Positions 54,841 to 63,058 of a stretch of DNA of 64,000 nt are shown here, one piece after another. The first letter of the stretch is position 1. Every line of letters starts with the position of its first letter. The position numbers and the translations under genes were made by a program. The DNA comes from Natrinema hispanicum. GTDB lineage: Archaea; Halobacteriota; Halobacteria; Halobacteriales; Natrialbaceae. Where the stretch lies: positions 930,001 to 994,000 of the forward strand of contig NZ_SHMP01000004.1 of the NCBI RefSeq assembly GCF_004217335.1. The letters are read 5' to 3'. A model generated the notes under the pieces. It was not told the origin of the DNA and ran no database searches. It worked only from the letters and a program-made list of their open reading frames with translations.

Positions 54841-55380
54841 ATGACGGACTCCGACCCGGGCGATGAACCGGAGCTGGAACTCCAATCGCGGCGAACGATC
54901 TATCAGCACGTCCGCGACAGTCCAGGGATTCACTTTCGCGCTCTCCTCGACGGCCTCGAGTACGCGCAGGGGACGCTGCAGTATCACCTCCGCTGGCTGG
55001 AAGATCAGGGGCTACTCGAGGAGTCGGACGACGGCAAGTACACGCGATACTATCCGGCAGAGGAATTCGACGAGATCGATCAGGCGGTGATGAACGCACT
55101 GCGGCGTGAGTACGCCCGCCGGATCGTCGCCCACCTCGCCGTCGAGGGGGCGCTCTCGACTGCGGAACTGAGCGACCGCCTCGAGCGCTCGCCCTCGACG
55201 GTGTCGTGGCATCTCTCGAAACTCGAGGAGGCGGACCTCGTCACCAAGGAGCGGCAGGGTCGCAGCGTCGAATACGAACTGCGCGATCCGGAGCGCGTGC
55301 AGTATCTCTATACCGTCCACAGGAGGACGTTCACCGATCGAGTCGTCGACCGGCTGTTCGACCTGTGGGACAGCTACTGA
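54841..55380 (+). CDS. Two-domain winged-helix regulator (ArsR-like)
   Basis: A 179-residue protein with two winged-helix domains. Domain 1: TIYQHVRDSPGIHFRALLDG and YAQGTLQYHLRWLEDQGLL (recognition helix and wing). Domain 2: RRIVAHLAVEGALSTAELSD and RSPSTVSWHLSKLEEADLV followed by VTKERQGRSVEYEL. The tandem layout is typical of haloarchaeal regulators that respond through a membrane partner. It is downstream of, and probably works with, the small membrane protein. It converges on the cytochrome-like gene. Confidence 0.85.
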   Translation: MTDSDPGDEPELELQSRRTIYQHVRDSPGIHFRALLDGLEYAQGTLQYHLRWLEDQGLLEESDDGKYTRYYPAEEFDEIDQAVMNALRREYARRIVAHLAVEGALSTAELSDRLERSPSTVSWHLSKLEEADLVTKERQGRSVEYELRDPERVQYLYTVHRRTFTDRVVDRLFDLWDSY

Positions 55381-55381
55381 G

Positions 55382-55927
55382 CTACTGCTTCGTCGTCGCA
55401 GGCGTCGACAGCCGCCCGCTGGCCACCAGCAGGCGCAACAGCAGGACGTAGCCGAGGAACGCGATCGCCGGGCCGAAAACCGGCCGGATCAACCCTGCGA
55501 CATCGGTTCCGATGGCAACGGCGTGGATCGTCGCGAACGCGAAGCCGCCGTAGGCGAACGCATGGACGACTCGCGGTCCCCAAGGTCGGTCGAACCGCTG
55601 CCCGTCGAGAAAGCCGAGGACTGCGACGATGAGTACCTGCAGCGCCCCGACGCCGACCACGACACCGGCGATCAGGTACGTCGTCGAGTAGGCGGGCTGG
55701 GGTGCCGACCCGGAGATGATAAGCCAGGTGTCGAGGACGCCGAGGACGCCGTGAAGGAACGTCATGAGCATCGCGAACACCGACACTTCGATGTGAACCC
55801 GGCGGGAGAGCCGATAGAGCGGGCCGAACGACCGCGCGGTGTAGAGAATTCCCGTTAGGACTGCCAGATACAGCGCGGGATAGGCGACGAGCGCCGCGCC
55901 ACGGTCGAGATACCAAATAACCTCCAT
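55382..55927 (-). CDS. Haem-binding-type membrane protein (ferric-reductase/cytochrome b561-like)
   Basis: A 181-residue protein with five membrane helices, beginning MEVIWYLDRGAALVAYPAL. Two His pairs sit on helices: RVHIEVSVFAMLMTFLHG and VHAFAYGGFAFATIHAVAIG, the arrangement expected for b-type haem ligands in DUF4405/ferric-reductase-like domains. It would pass electrons across the membrane. Start ATG 55927 overlaps the stop of the TSP3-type gene by 1 nt. It is the last gene of a four-gene unit with ApbE, suggesting the electrons go to a flavinylated partner outside the membrane. Confidence 0.75.
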   Translation of the reverse strand: MEVIWYLDRGAALVAYPALYLAVLTGILYTARSFGPLYRLSRRVHIEVSVFAMLMTFLHGVLGVLDTWLIISGSAPQPAYSTTYLIAGVVVGVGALQVLIVAVLGFLDGQRFDRPWGPRVVHAFAYGGFAFATIHAVAIGTDVAGLIRPVFGPAIAFLGYVLLLRLLVASGRLSTPATTKQ

Positions 55928-56214
55928 TACGAGGCCCCCGTCGTCTCGACGACGTCCGGACAGCCGTCGCCGTCCTGAAAGCCGTTCGTCGTCTCCGGTC
56001 GCGTCGGACACTGGTCCGCGTTGTCACGAACCCCGTCACCGTCGTAATCGTTCGGTGCCTGTCGCGTCGGCACCGTCGAGTCGACGAGGTCCGCCTGCTC
56101 GCGGTCGACTGCCTGCGCATCGCGAACGTCCGCGATCCCCCACAGCACCGGCACCGTTGCGATAAGTAACACAACTGCGACGACTGTGACCGTCCCGCTA
56201 TGCGACGTGCTCAT
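55927..56214 (-). CDS. Secreted/membrane-anchored protein with thrombospondin type-3 calcium repeats
   Basis: A 95-residue protein. An N-terminal hydrophobic helix (GTVTVVAVVLLIATVPVLWG) anchors or exports it; a linker is followed by two TSP3-type Ca2+ loops, DYDGDGVRDNADQCP and GFQDGDGCPD. Start ATG 56214 (MSTSHSG) overlaps the apbE stop. The outer-surface location fits a role next to the haem membrane protein and ApbE, perhaps a scaffold or binding module. Confidence 0.75.
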   Translation of the reverse strand: MSTSHSGTVTVVAVVLLIATVPVLWGIADVRDAQAVDREQADLVDSTVPTRQAPNDYDGDGVRDNADQCPTRPETTNGFQDGDGCPDVVETTGAS

Positions 56215-57067
56215 CGAATCCCTCCGTCGTCCGAAAGACGCCGTCGTGGACCACGAACGCCTCGAGGCCCGGCCACGCAGCTGCACGCTCGAGTGCATCC
56301 GACAACGGCAGTGCGGCGAGCGTCGTCGCGAGCGCGTCGGCTTCCATGCAGTCGCGGTTGGCGACTACGGTGACCAGCTCGTGGCGCGCGCCGAGTCGCT
56401 CCGTCGTCGGATCGTAGACGTGATCGACGCCGTCGCGCTCCCGGCGATAGCCCCCGGAGGTGGCGACGTTCCAGTCGGTCTCGAGGACTTTGAGCGGCTG
56501 CGAATCCCCGTAAGGGCTTTCGACGGCAATCGGACCAGTCGGCGGTGACATGTCGCCACCGCCGCTGACGAAACCACGCCGGCCCGGTCCCGACACCGCA
56601 GCGGCTGCGCGATCGACGATGTAGCCCTTCGCGAGGCCATTGAGGTCGAGTTCCGTCTCGGTGACGACGCGGTCGCCGTCGACACGCACCGATCCGGTTT
56701 CGAACGTCGCTGAGACCGTCTCGCGGTCGCCGCGAAGGTACGCCTTCAGATCGTGTTCGACCGCTCCCTGCCGGATGTCAAAGACACCGTCGGTGCGCTC
56801 GCCGTATGCGAGGCCGCGTCGAACCAGTCGGGCGACGTGTTCGTTCTCGACGCGTCCTGTCCGGTTGAGACGCGCGACCGCGCTGTCCGGATCGAACGCG
56901 TCGAGTTCGGCCTCGAGCGACAGCGCGGTGTTTCGCGCGCGTTCGGCAGCGCTCTCGGCTCGGTAGCCGGTCGTTTGGATCGAGAAGTCGGTATCACAGC
57001 ACCGAAACTCGAGGCTGGCGTCACCGAGTCGCGTCCGGGCGGCGCTAAGAGTGTCCACCAGGCTCAT
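56198..57067 (-). CDS. apbE: FAD:protein FMN transferase ApbE
   Basis: A 289-residue enzyme that covalently attaches FMN to a Thr/Ser of acceptor flavoproteins using FAD. Family marks: LEAELDAFDPDSAVARLNRT (AxxS/LxRxN-like), the flavin site LDLNGLAKGYIVDRAAA, GFVSGGGDMSPP and the C-terminal ALATTLAALPL. No lipobox is evident, so its export is uncertain, although the genes around it are membrane or surface proteins. I see no clear ApbE acceptor motif in the neighbouring genes; the acceptor may lie elsewhere. Confidence 0.88.
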   Translation of the reverse strand: MSLVDTLSAARTRLGDASLEFRCCDTDFSIQTTGYRAESAAERARNTALSLEAELDAFDPDSAVARLNRTGRVENEHVARLVRRGLAYGERTDGVFDIRQGAVEHDLKAYLRGDRETVSATFETGSVRVDGDRVVTETELDLNGLAKGYIVDRAAAAVSGPGRRGFVSGGGDMSPPTGPIAVESPYGDSQPLKVLETDWNVATSGGYRRERDGVDHVYDPTTERLGARHELVTVVANRDCMEADALATTLAALPLSDALERAAAWPGLEAFVVHDGVFRTTEGFDEHVA

Positions 57068-57069
57068 CG

Positions 57070-57366
57070 TCAGTCGTCCTCGTATTCGTCGTGCTCTTCG
57101 TATTCCTCGTCCTCCTCGTCCTCGTATTCGTCATGTTCTTCGTACTCGTCGTCTTCGTGTTCACCGCCGCCGCTTTGGACTGCTGGCGTGAAGTCCCCGT
57201 TCGGTGTCGGCGCATCGCTCGCGACCGTCGGGTTCTCGTTGTCGGTCAGCGAATCGACGCCGAGTCCGAGCCCGGGAGCGGCCAGCGCGAGCGCGACGAC
57301 ACCGGTCAACACTGCGCCGGCAAGTGTGAGCGCGACAAGTCTGTTCGTCGGAACTGGGATTCTCAT
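57070..57366 (-). CDS. Secreted protein with a Glu/Asp/Tyr/His-rich tail
   Basis: A 98-residue protein: an N-terminal hydrophobic segment LVALTLAGAVLTGVVALAL (residues about 10-28), a neutral linker, then about 30 residues made of Glu, Asp, Tyr and His (EDDEYEEHDEYED repeats). It opens the operon and ends 2 nt before apbE. The tail could bind calcium, iron or copper, or act as a highly charged spacer. I find no family for it. Confidence 0.7.
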   Translation of the reverse strand: MRIPVPTNRLVALTLAGAVLTGVVALALAAPGLGLGVDSLTDNENPTVASDAPTPNGDFTPAVQSGGGEHEDDEYEEHDEYEDEEDEEYEEHDEYEDD

Positions 57367-57492
57367 TGGACAGGTGCAGCTAGCCCACGGCCTTATCTAT
57401 CGTTTCGCGTCCATCGATCGAATGTTCGTCCAACCGTCGAATCGTCCGGCAGCGCCGACGATTCTTTATCCCTCCTTCGAGTAGCCTGCGTC

Positions 57493-58179
57493 ATGCTAAC
57501 AGGGCTTTCCTGGCTGGCACTCGAGGTCAAATATCTCGAGCCGGCGCGGGCGTTCTACGAAAAACGGCTGGGACTGTCCGTCCGCGAGCGCGGGGACGAT
57601 GAAATAGTTGCGACGGCCGGCGAGACCGATCTCGTGCTCCGCCGGCCGAGCGGACTCCCTCGAGGTGGCCTCCACACTCACTACGCGTTCGCGATCCCCG
57701 ACGACGAGTACGACGACTGGTGGGACCGCCTCTCCGAGACCCACGACCTCGAGGAGGCGCAATTCGGTCCGACGCGGTCGCTGTATCTGTACGACCCGGA
57801 CGGCAACTGCGTCGAACTCGGCCAGCAGGCCGTCGCCGGCCCGGGGATCGACGGCATCTTCGAGGTCGTCCTCGAGGTCGAAGCTCTCGACCGCGCGCGC
57901 GACTTCTACGAGGAGCTGGGCTTCGAAACCGTCGACGAGGGCGACGACCGAACCCGGATACGACTCCACGGGCCGATGGCGCTAGAACTCTGGGAACCTC
58001 ACCTGGGACTTGCCGATGCCCGCGGCGGCGTCCACGTCGACCTCGGGTTCGAGACGGACCAACCGAGGGCGGCGCTCGAGGCAGTTCGTGATCGCGTCCA
58101 GACAGTCGATAGGGAGACCGACGATGAGATCGTCGTTCGCGATCCGGACGGTCACGTCCTGACGTTCCTCGCACCGTGA
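57493..58179 (+). CDS. Two-domain VOC protein (glyoxalase/dioxygenase fold)
   Basis: A 228-residue protein made of two VOC modules. Module 1: WLALEVKYLEPARAFYEKRL, HTHYAFAIPDDEYDDWW, LYLYDPDGNCVELG (Glu ligand). Module 2: IFEVVLEVEALDRARDFYEE, HGPMALELWEP and VVRDPDGHVLTFL. Such proteins act on small substrates with a metal in a cleft between modules (glyoxalase, extradiol dioxygenase, fosfomycin or bleomycin resistance types). The substrate cannot be named. I start at ATG 57493 (MLTGLSWLALE), 6 nt after a typical upstream signal. Confidence 0.8.
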   Translation: MLTGLSWLALEVKYLEPARAFYEKRLGLSVRERGDDEIVATAGETDLVLRRPSGLPRGGLHTHYAFAIPDDEYDDWWDRLSETHDLEEAQFGPTRSLYLYDPDGNCVELGQQAVAGPGIDGIFEVVLEVEALDRARDFYEELGFETVDEGDDRTRIRLHGPMALELWEPHLGLADARGGVHVDLGFETDQPRAALEAVRDRVQTVDRETDDEIVVRDPDGHVLTFLAP

Positions 58180-58236
58180 ACGTGCCCGCAGCCCTATTAC
58201 CGTCCTCGTGGAAGGGCGATAGACGGCGAAACACGA

Positions 58237-59610
58237 ATGGTTCGATCGACAGTCGCGGCAGCAACTGACCGACTCACTCGAAACCACGTTCGGATCGTTT
58301 TCCTCACGATACTCATCGCATGCGCTGCGGGAATCGTCTTCAACGCAGCTGGCGAGCCCGCGAGTGAACGGACGGATGCACCCGCTGACGCGCCCCCAAC
58401 TGATACCCACACCGTCATCACGCAGTCGGGACGGGCCGGTAATATCCTCGCGTACGCGCCCAACGGAAGCCGCATCTACGCGAACGATACGCACACGAAG
58501 TACTACGACGTCGATCCCGTCGAAAACGAGTCGATGACCGTCGAGTACGCCGCGACGGACACGCTGTATGCCGACAGTCCCCGCTGTCAGGACCCGCCCT
58601 GTGCGCGTAACGTCATCGAACGGGCGAACCTCTCGACGGGTGAGGTGACCGAGGTCTACGCCCAGTACGTCTACCGAGAAACGGCCGGCGAGTGGCACGA
58701 CGCCGACCGGATCGACGACCGACACATCGTCGTCGCCGACATCGCCGCCGATCAAGTGTTCATGGTCGACACCGAAACGGGAATGATCGAGTGGACCTGG
58801 GACTCCCAGCACGACTACCCCGTCGAGGGCGGCGGCTCCTATCCCGGGAACTGGGTCCACCTCAACGACGTCGAGGTCCTCGACGACGGGCGCGTGATGG
58901 CCAGTCTCCGCAATCAGGATCAGGTCGTCTTCATCGATCCCGAGACCGGGCTGGTGGACGACTGGACGCTTGGGGCGGAAAACGAGCATTCGATTCTGAA
59001 CGAGCAGCACAATCCAGACTACATTCCCGAAGCACGCGGCGGTCCCGCCGTCGTCGTCGCGGACTCCGAAAACGGCCGCGTCCAGGAGTTCCAGCGCGAA
59101 AACGGAGCCTGGAACCGGAGCTGGATCTGGTCCGACGAGCGGCTGCAGTGGCCCCGCGACGCCGACCGGCTGCCAACCGGGAACACGCTCATCACCGATA
59201 CTGGTGGCGAGCGCGTTCTCGAGGTCAACCAAAGTGGCAACATCGTCTGGCAACTCGAGACGCCCCATCCTTACGACGCCGAACGACTCGAGACCGGGGA
59301 CGAGAGCACCGGCGGACAGAGCGCAGCGGCGCTCGGCCTCGAGTCGCAGACGAGCGGCGCTGACGACGGAGGGAGACAGAACGTCGACCTCGGCGTCTTC
59401 GATCCGATCGTCGATCGGGTTCGGTCGGTCGTTCCGTCTCACGTCGTTACGTTCGTCGTCTACGTCAGCCCATCGTGGCTGGGGCCGTCCGCTCTCGGAC
59501 CGGTGACCGTCGGTCTCGTGACGGCGCTCCTCTGGGGGTGTGTCGAACTCAGATGGACGCTCCGCGCACGGGGAATCCGGATTCGCTGGCCCGTTTATAA
59601 AGAAAAATAG
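58237..59610 (+). CDS. Arylsulfotransferase-like (ASST) beta-propeller protein, membrane-anchored
   Basis: A 457-residue protein. A membrane helix lies near residues 20-38 (VRIVFLTILIACAAGIVF), a beta-propeller fills the middle with repeated W/D-rich blades (DDRHIVVADIAADQVFMVD, GMIEWTWDSQHDYP, DDGRVMASLRNQDQVVFID, RDADRLPTGNTLITDTGGER, NIVWQLETPHPYDA), and a second helix lies near the C-terminus. The blade sequences match haloarchaeal ASST-like proteins; the enzymatic activity has not been shown in this group. It faces the outside and is monocistronic. Confidence 0.8.
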   Translation: MVRSTVAAATDRLTRNHVRIVFLTILIACAAGIVFNAAGEPASERTDAPADAPPTDTHTVITQSGRAGNILAYAPNGSRIYANDTHTKYYDVDPVENESMTVEYAATDTLYADSPRCQDPPCARNVIERANLSTGEVTEVYAQYVYRETAGEWHDADRIDDRHIVVADIAADQVFMVDTETGMIEWTWDSQHDYPVEGGGSYPGNWVHLNDVEVLDDGRVMASLRNQDQVVFIDPETGLVDDWTLGAENEHSILNEQHNPDYIPEARGGPAVVVADSENGRVQEFQRENGAWNRSWIWSDERLQWPRDADRLPTGNTLITDTGGERVLEVNQSGNIVWQLETPHPYDAERLETGDESTGGQSAAALGLESQTSGADDGGRQNVDLGVFDPIVDRVRSVVPSHVVTFVVYVSPSWLGPSALGPVTVGLVTALLWGCVELRWTLRARGIRIRWPVYKEK

Positions 59611-59684
59611 CCGTCCGTCTTTCACCAGCTGCACGAAGTCGTCCTCCGAGCCGACGAGCGCTGCCGTGAGTCCGGCTGGGAGCG

Positions 59685-60062
59685 TTATGTATCCTCTGTG
59701 AGCGCGTGTGCGATCTCGAGCAACTGGAGAACAGCGGTGTCACCGATCCGGTAGTAGGTCCACTTGCCTTGGCGTCGCGTCTTGACCAGCCCCGCGTCTT
59801 TGAGCTCTCGCAGATGACTCGCCACCGTCGACTGGGGTGCGTCGAGGACGACCTGTAACTCACACGCACACAGCTCGCCTTCTTTGAGCGCCTCGAGGAT
59901 TCGGATCCGGTGTTCGTTCGCCAGCGCTTTGAACACGCCAAGCTGTGCGTCCACCTGTTCGTCGTCCGGTGCGAGTTCGAACAGCGACGTCAGTCGGTTT
60001 TCAGGGTTCTCGTAGAGTCGGTCCAGCGTCTGTCGCGTCGATTCGGGAACAGAGTCGGTCAT
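59685..60062 (-). CDS. ArsR-family metalloregulator (1)
   Basis: A 125-residue ArsR/SmtB-type protein: ALANEHRIRILEALKEGELCACELQVVL with two cysteines (ELCACEL), then SQSTVASHLREL-like PQSTVASHLRELKDAGLVKT as the recognition helix and KWTYYRIGDTAV as the wing. The Cys pair sits where arsenic-sensing ArsR proteins have ELCVCDL, so a thiol-binding metalloid such as As(III) is plausible. The start overlaps the stop of a 41-residue ORF in ATGA. It is leftward from the permease but in a separate unit with a similar 5' region. Confidence 0.82.
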   Translation of the reverse strand: MTDSVPESTRQTLDRLYENPENRLTSLFELAPDDEQVDAQLGVFKALANEHRIRILEALKEGELCACELQVVLDAPQSTVASHLRELKDAGLVKTRRQGKWTYYRIGDTAVLQLLEIAHALTEDT

Positions 60063-60184
60063 CGTCCCGTATTATTCCACATCGACGCCGTCGATTCCGA
60101 CGCCGTACCAACAGGAATTCTCGCATCGGTCGATCCCGCGCCGGTCAATGCAGCCACGATCGTGCCGAACGGCGAACCAGCCAT
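60059..60184 (-). CDS. 41-residue ORF upstream of ArsR (1)
   Basis: ATG 60184 opens MAGSPFGTIVAALTGAGSTD and ends in ATGA overlap with the arsR start at 60062. It is hydrophobic/Gly-Ser-rich and resembles no family I know. The upstream bases (CTTTGTCGATCTGTATGGC) are nearly the same as those of the ORF before the small thioredoxin gene, which suggests both leader ORFs and their promoters arose together. Confidence 0.4.
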   Translation of the reverse strand: MAGSPFGTIVAALTGAGSTDARIPVGTASESTASMWNNTGR

Positions 60185-60443
60185 ACAGATCGACAAAGGT
60201 CGTTTTAATACTAAAGATTTCGATCAGAGAGGAGCGAATCGGCTGAATACTGTGCATACCAGTGTAGAATCTTGTCTTTTCAATTCAGGAAGTCGCGATA
60301 CAAGCTGCTGATCGCGGAACGTACTCCTCGATGTAATCTCGGATGAATCGTTCGATTCTACTGGAAAGAGTCACTGTGCGATCGATTCGAGTCCCGACAG
60401 CGCGCTGGACACTACTGTCGTCAGTAAATAGCTGACTGCAGAT
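60185..60443. promoter_or_regulatory. Promoter region of the arsR (1) unit and tail of the permease gene
   Basis: AT-rich, gene-free. On the minus strand it carries CGAAATC (BRE-like) and TTTAGTATTAAAA (TATA) about 25-45 nt before ATG 60184. The left part (60250-60440) holds nothing I recognise. Confidence 0.4.
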
Positions 60444-61374
60444 CTAGAGTAGTAGATTGAAGAGCAAGCCAATGGTCAAGATACCTGTCGCCAGTGTCGT
60501 CGCGTATGCCGCGATCAGTTCCTTCTTCATCACTTTGTTCAGGATCATAAACTGCGGGAACGAGAGTGCGGCGACCGACATCATGAACGCCAGCCCCGTC
60601 CCAACCGGCAGTCCTTTTCCGATCAGCGATTCGACGACCGGTATGACGCCGAGGATGTCGGTATACATCGGGACGCCGACGGCAACAGCGCCAAAGACGC
60701 CAAGCGGCCCCGACAGATACTGTGTTACCAGTTCGCCGGGCAGGTAGCCGTGGATAACTGCACCCGCTCCGACGCCGACGATCACGTATGGGACGATTTC
60801 GACGATGATGTCTTTCGCCTCGACGTAGGCCTCTCTGGCACGTTCTTTCCGGGTGGGCTCATCGATTTCGACATCCGAGTCGCCGAAATTGAACTCCTCA
60901 ATGTATCTGTCGAAGCCCAGTTTATTGAGGGTGTAGCCGCTGGACATCCCGATTACGATCCCACTCACCGCATACAGAGCTGTCAGTTTGAATCCGACGA
61001 CGCCCTGGCAGCACGACGAGCGCAGCCTCGTTGATCATCGGCGAGACGGCGAGGAACGTGATCGTGATTCCGAACGGGATTCCCGCACCGACCATTCCGA
61101 GGAATATCGGAATCGTCGAACAGGAGCAAAACGGGGAGACGATTCCGAGCAATGCAGCGAGTGCATACCCCGTTATTGCTCGCTTCCCCTCGAGATAGTC
61201 CCTGATTTTCTCCGGCGGAAAGTACGTTCGGAGGTATGTCACGCCGAAAATCACCACGACGAGTATCGAGAGGATCTTCAGCGTGTCGTAAATCCAGAAA
61301 TGAGCCGCCGCTCTCAGCGAGCCCGTGAGCCCGAGAGCCTCGACTACGTACGTGGCTATCTGTTGAAAAACCAT
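60444..61374 (-). pseudogene. ArsP/SO_0444-type permease, +1 frameshift near 61008
   Basis: Read across one break it is a roughly 310-residue permease. From ATG 61374: MVFQQIATYVVEALGL, helices, then FCSCSTIPIFLGMVGAG (the CSCS motif of the family), and SPMINEAALVVL; at CTGCCAGGGC one base extra shifts the frame, and the second half resumes QGVVGFKLTALYAVSG and continues GIVIGMSSGYTLNKLG to 60444. Family members export organoarsenicals or other metal-bound thiols with a small thioredoxin partner. The break leaves two half-proteins; a sequence error is possible. The thioredoxin gene is 6 nt upstream. Confidence 0.85.
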
Positions 61375-61380
61375 GGTTTC

Positions 61381-61623
61381 TTACAACCGTTCCTCGATGA
61401 GCTCCTGTAACTGGTCTTCAGGCGGATTCGACCCGGTGAAGACCATTTCGCCGTCGATTTCGAAGCCTGGCGTGGACATAATGCCTTTCTCCGCCAGTTT
61501 CGCCGTGTCTCCTTCCTTCTCTACGTCCGCGTCGAATCCGTTCTCCTCGACGACGTTTTGCGCTTTCTCCTTGAGCCGCGAGCAGTTGCTGCAACCGTCC
61601 GGTCCGTAAACGGTGATTTTCAT
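61381..61623 (-). CDS. Small thioredoxin-like protein of the permease unit
   Basis: An 80-residue glutaredoxin/thioredoxin-like protein: ITVYGPDGCSNCSRLKEKA with a CxxC (C-S-N-C, about residues 10-13) and KGIMSTPGFEIDGEMVF with the cis-Pro loop. It is of the MTH895/redox-active disulfide type. Such proteins are encoded next to ArsP-like permeases and may deliver or reduce a thiol-bound substrate. The ATG overlaps the stop of a 37-residue ORF. Confidence 0.88.
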   Translation of the reverse strand: MKITVYGPDGCSNCSRLKEKAQNVVEENGFDADVEKEGDTAKLAEKGIMSTPGFEIDGEMVFTGSNPPEDQLQELIEERL

Positions 61624-61733
61624 CGGTTACCTCCAGTTTTTTCGATTTCACCGGCCCAACGCCGGGCGTCATCTGCCGTCAAACCCGTTCTCGCCTGTGC
61701 GCCCACGGTCTTGTCGACCATTGGATCTGCCAT
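61620..61733 (-). CDS. 37-residue ORF before the small thioredoxin
   Basis: ATG 61733 starts MADPMVDKTVGAQARTGLTA and the frame ends by ATGA overlap with the thioredoxin gene. A helix (GLTADDARRWAGEIEKTG) is predicted. It is preceded by GGAG-free AT-rich sequence, CTTTATCGATATGTATGGC, nearly identical to the start region of the 41-residue ORF at 60184. Real or not, the ORF lies between the promoter and the thioredoxin/permease genes and would couple their translation. Confidence 0.45.
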   Translation of the reverse strand: MADPMVDKTVGAQARTGLTADDARRWAGEIEKTGGNR

Positions 61734-62093
61734 ACATATCGATAAAGTCCGATTCGGTATTAGTACGTTTCGATAAGATCCGATTTGTTTGAGCAGGATT
61801 CACTCAGAGCTGTTCCTCGAGAGGAGGATGTCTGACGAGTTCGGGAAAGACAAATAGTGAAGTGAATACTCCTATTCGAGGGGTTAACAGGATGATGTGT
61901 TCGGTAAACGCAAGTGCGAATATGAATCGATCGGGTTCAGATCGAGTGCGGTCGAACTCGAATCGGGTATCGATTGAATTGAGAAATCTCGATGTGGTGG
62001 CCAATGCAGTCTATATGAGAGAGACACACTCCGATATACTGTTTCCCGGATAGCGTTCAGCTATCCCACGAGAAACGTTCGAGAACGAACTCC
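61734..62093. other. Intergenic region with the permease promoter
   Basis: AT-richer, with CGAAACGTACTAATACCG on the minus strand (BRE/TATA-like) before ATG 61733. The remainder (61800-62090) has two short opposed frames with non-haloarchaeal composition. No gene is supported. Confidence 0.45.
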
Positions 62094-62567
62094 TTACTCG
62101 ATCGCCGCAACCGCGTCGAGCTGAACGCTTGCACCGCCAAGTAACTCAGACACACCGACGACACTGCGCGCTGGCAGCTGCTCGCCGAATGCCTCGCGAT
62201 AGACGTCGTTGACCGCGTCGTACTGCTCGAGGTCGGTGAGATACACCGTCACTTTGAGCACGTCGTCGAGCGTTCGGCCCTGTTCCTCGAGTGCCGTCTC
62301 GAGGTTCGAGAGCGCGTGTTGCATCTGTTCTGCCGCGGACTGTGCTGATGGGACGGTTCCGTCTTCGGTCGGCAGCTGACCCTCCAAAAACAGGAGGTCA
62401 GAACTCCCGGTCTTCGTGCCATAGCCGCCGGTAAACGCCGTTCCGGCACGCTGTTTGCGGCCAGTGGTACTTGCACGAGACGACAACTGGTGCTGATCGG
62501 TTTTCGACTGTTGCACAGTACGATTGAGGGGCTGCTCACTTATAGGAGTGTTGGGTGAACTGCACAA
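62094..62567 (-). CDS. RidA/YjgF-family protein (reactive imine deaminase type)
   Basis: A 157-residue protein with an unusual 45-residue Gln/Ser/Thr-rich N-terminal extension before the RidA domain. The domain reads SDLLFLEGQLPTEDGTVPSA, MQHALSNLETALEEQGRTLD, DVLKVTVYLTDLEQYDAVND and QLPARSVVGVSELLGG, with the conserved Arg of the active site in PARSVV. RidA hydrolyses reactive 2-aminoacrylate-type imines. The true start may be later than 62567 (the extension is not in the family), but no better codon with a signal is evident. A lone gene between the two arsenic units. Confidence 0.78.
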   Translation of the reverse strand: MCSSPNTPISEQPLNRTVQQSKTDQHQLSSRASTTGRKQRAGTAFTGGYGTKTGSSDLLFLEGQLPTEDGTVPSAQSAAEQMQHALSNLETALEEQGRTLDDVLKVTVYLTDLEQYDAVNDVYREAFGEQLPARSVVGVSELLGGASVQLDAVAAIE

Positions 62568-62658
62568 GTCTGCATTGGGTCAGAAATCAATGGTATGAGA
62601 GCTAGAACCGAATACCAGTCGGAAGTATTAATTGAAGAGGTTCTCAATCAAGGAGGTG

Positions 62659-63058
62659 ATGGCAACAGCGACACAACGTCTCCAGCGCTACCTCGAGGAC
62701 GAACTCGAGGACTGTCGTCCCGAGGACGTCGAACAGCGGCTCGACGAACTGGACACGCTCGAAGCGGTGCTCTCGACGGATCGGATCGAGAGGGACCTCG
62801 ATGTACTGACGGCGCTTGCAAACGAGACGCGATACAAACTCGTACGGCTTCTCGTGGCTGCCTGATGGCGAGCTCTGTGTCTGTGAACTGAACGCGATGA
62901 TCGATGCAAGCGAGAGTGCCATCAGTCACGCGCTCTCGGATTTGACCGACGCTGAACTCATCACCTGCCGAAAGGACGGCCGATGGCGGAAGTATCGTGC
63001 CTCGAACACCGCGGTTGCGATGCTGACACTATTGGATGGAGTGACCGCGGATGAGTAA
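62659..63058 (+). pseudogene. ArsR-family metalloregulator (2), +1 frameshift near 62863
   Basis: About 132 residues when repaired. From ATG 62659 (MATATQRLQRYLEDELED) the frame runs through ALANETRYKLVRLLVAA, then an extra T near 62863 stops it; without it the protein continues DGELCVCELNAMIDASESA, ISHALSDLTDAELI and KYRASNTAV to the stop at 63058, overlapping the acr3 start. The ELCVCEL segment is the As(III)/Sb(III)-binding motif type. GGAGGTG lies directly before the ATG (spacing tight; the TTG 27 nt upstream is an alternative start). It is the local regulator of the arsenite exporter. Confidence 0.82.

Noticed and set aside
54344..55099. Long N-terminal extension of the MBL-like protein on the minus strand
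   Set aside because: It runs antisense through the membrane protein and regulator genes, both well supported; ATG 54343 is the natural start.
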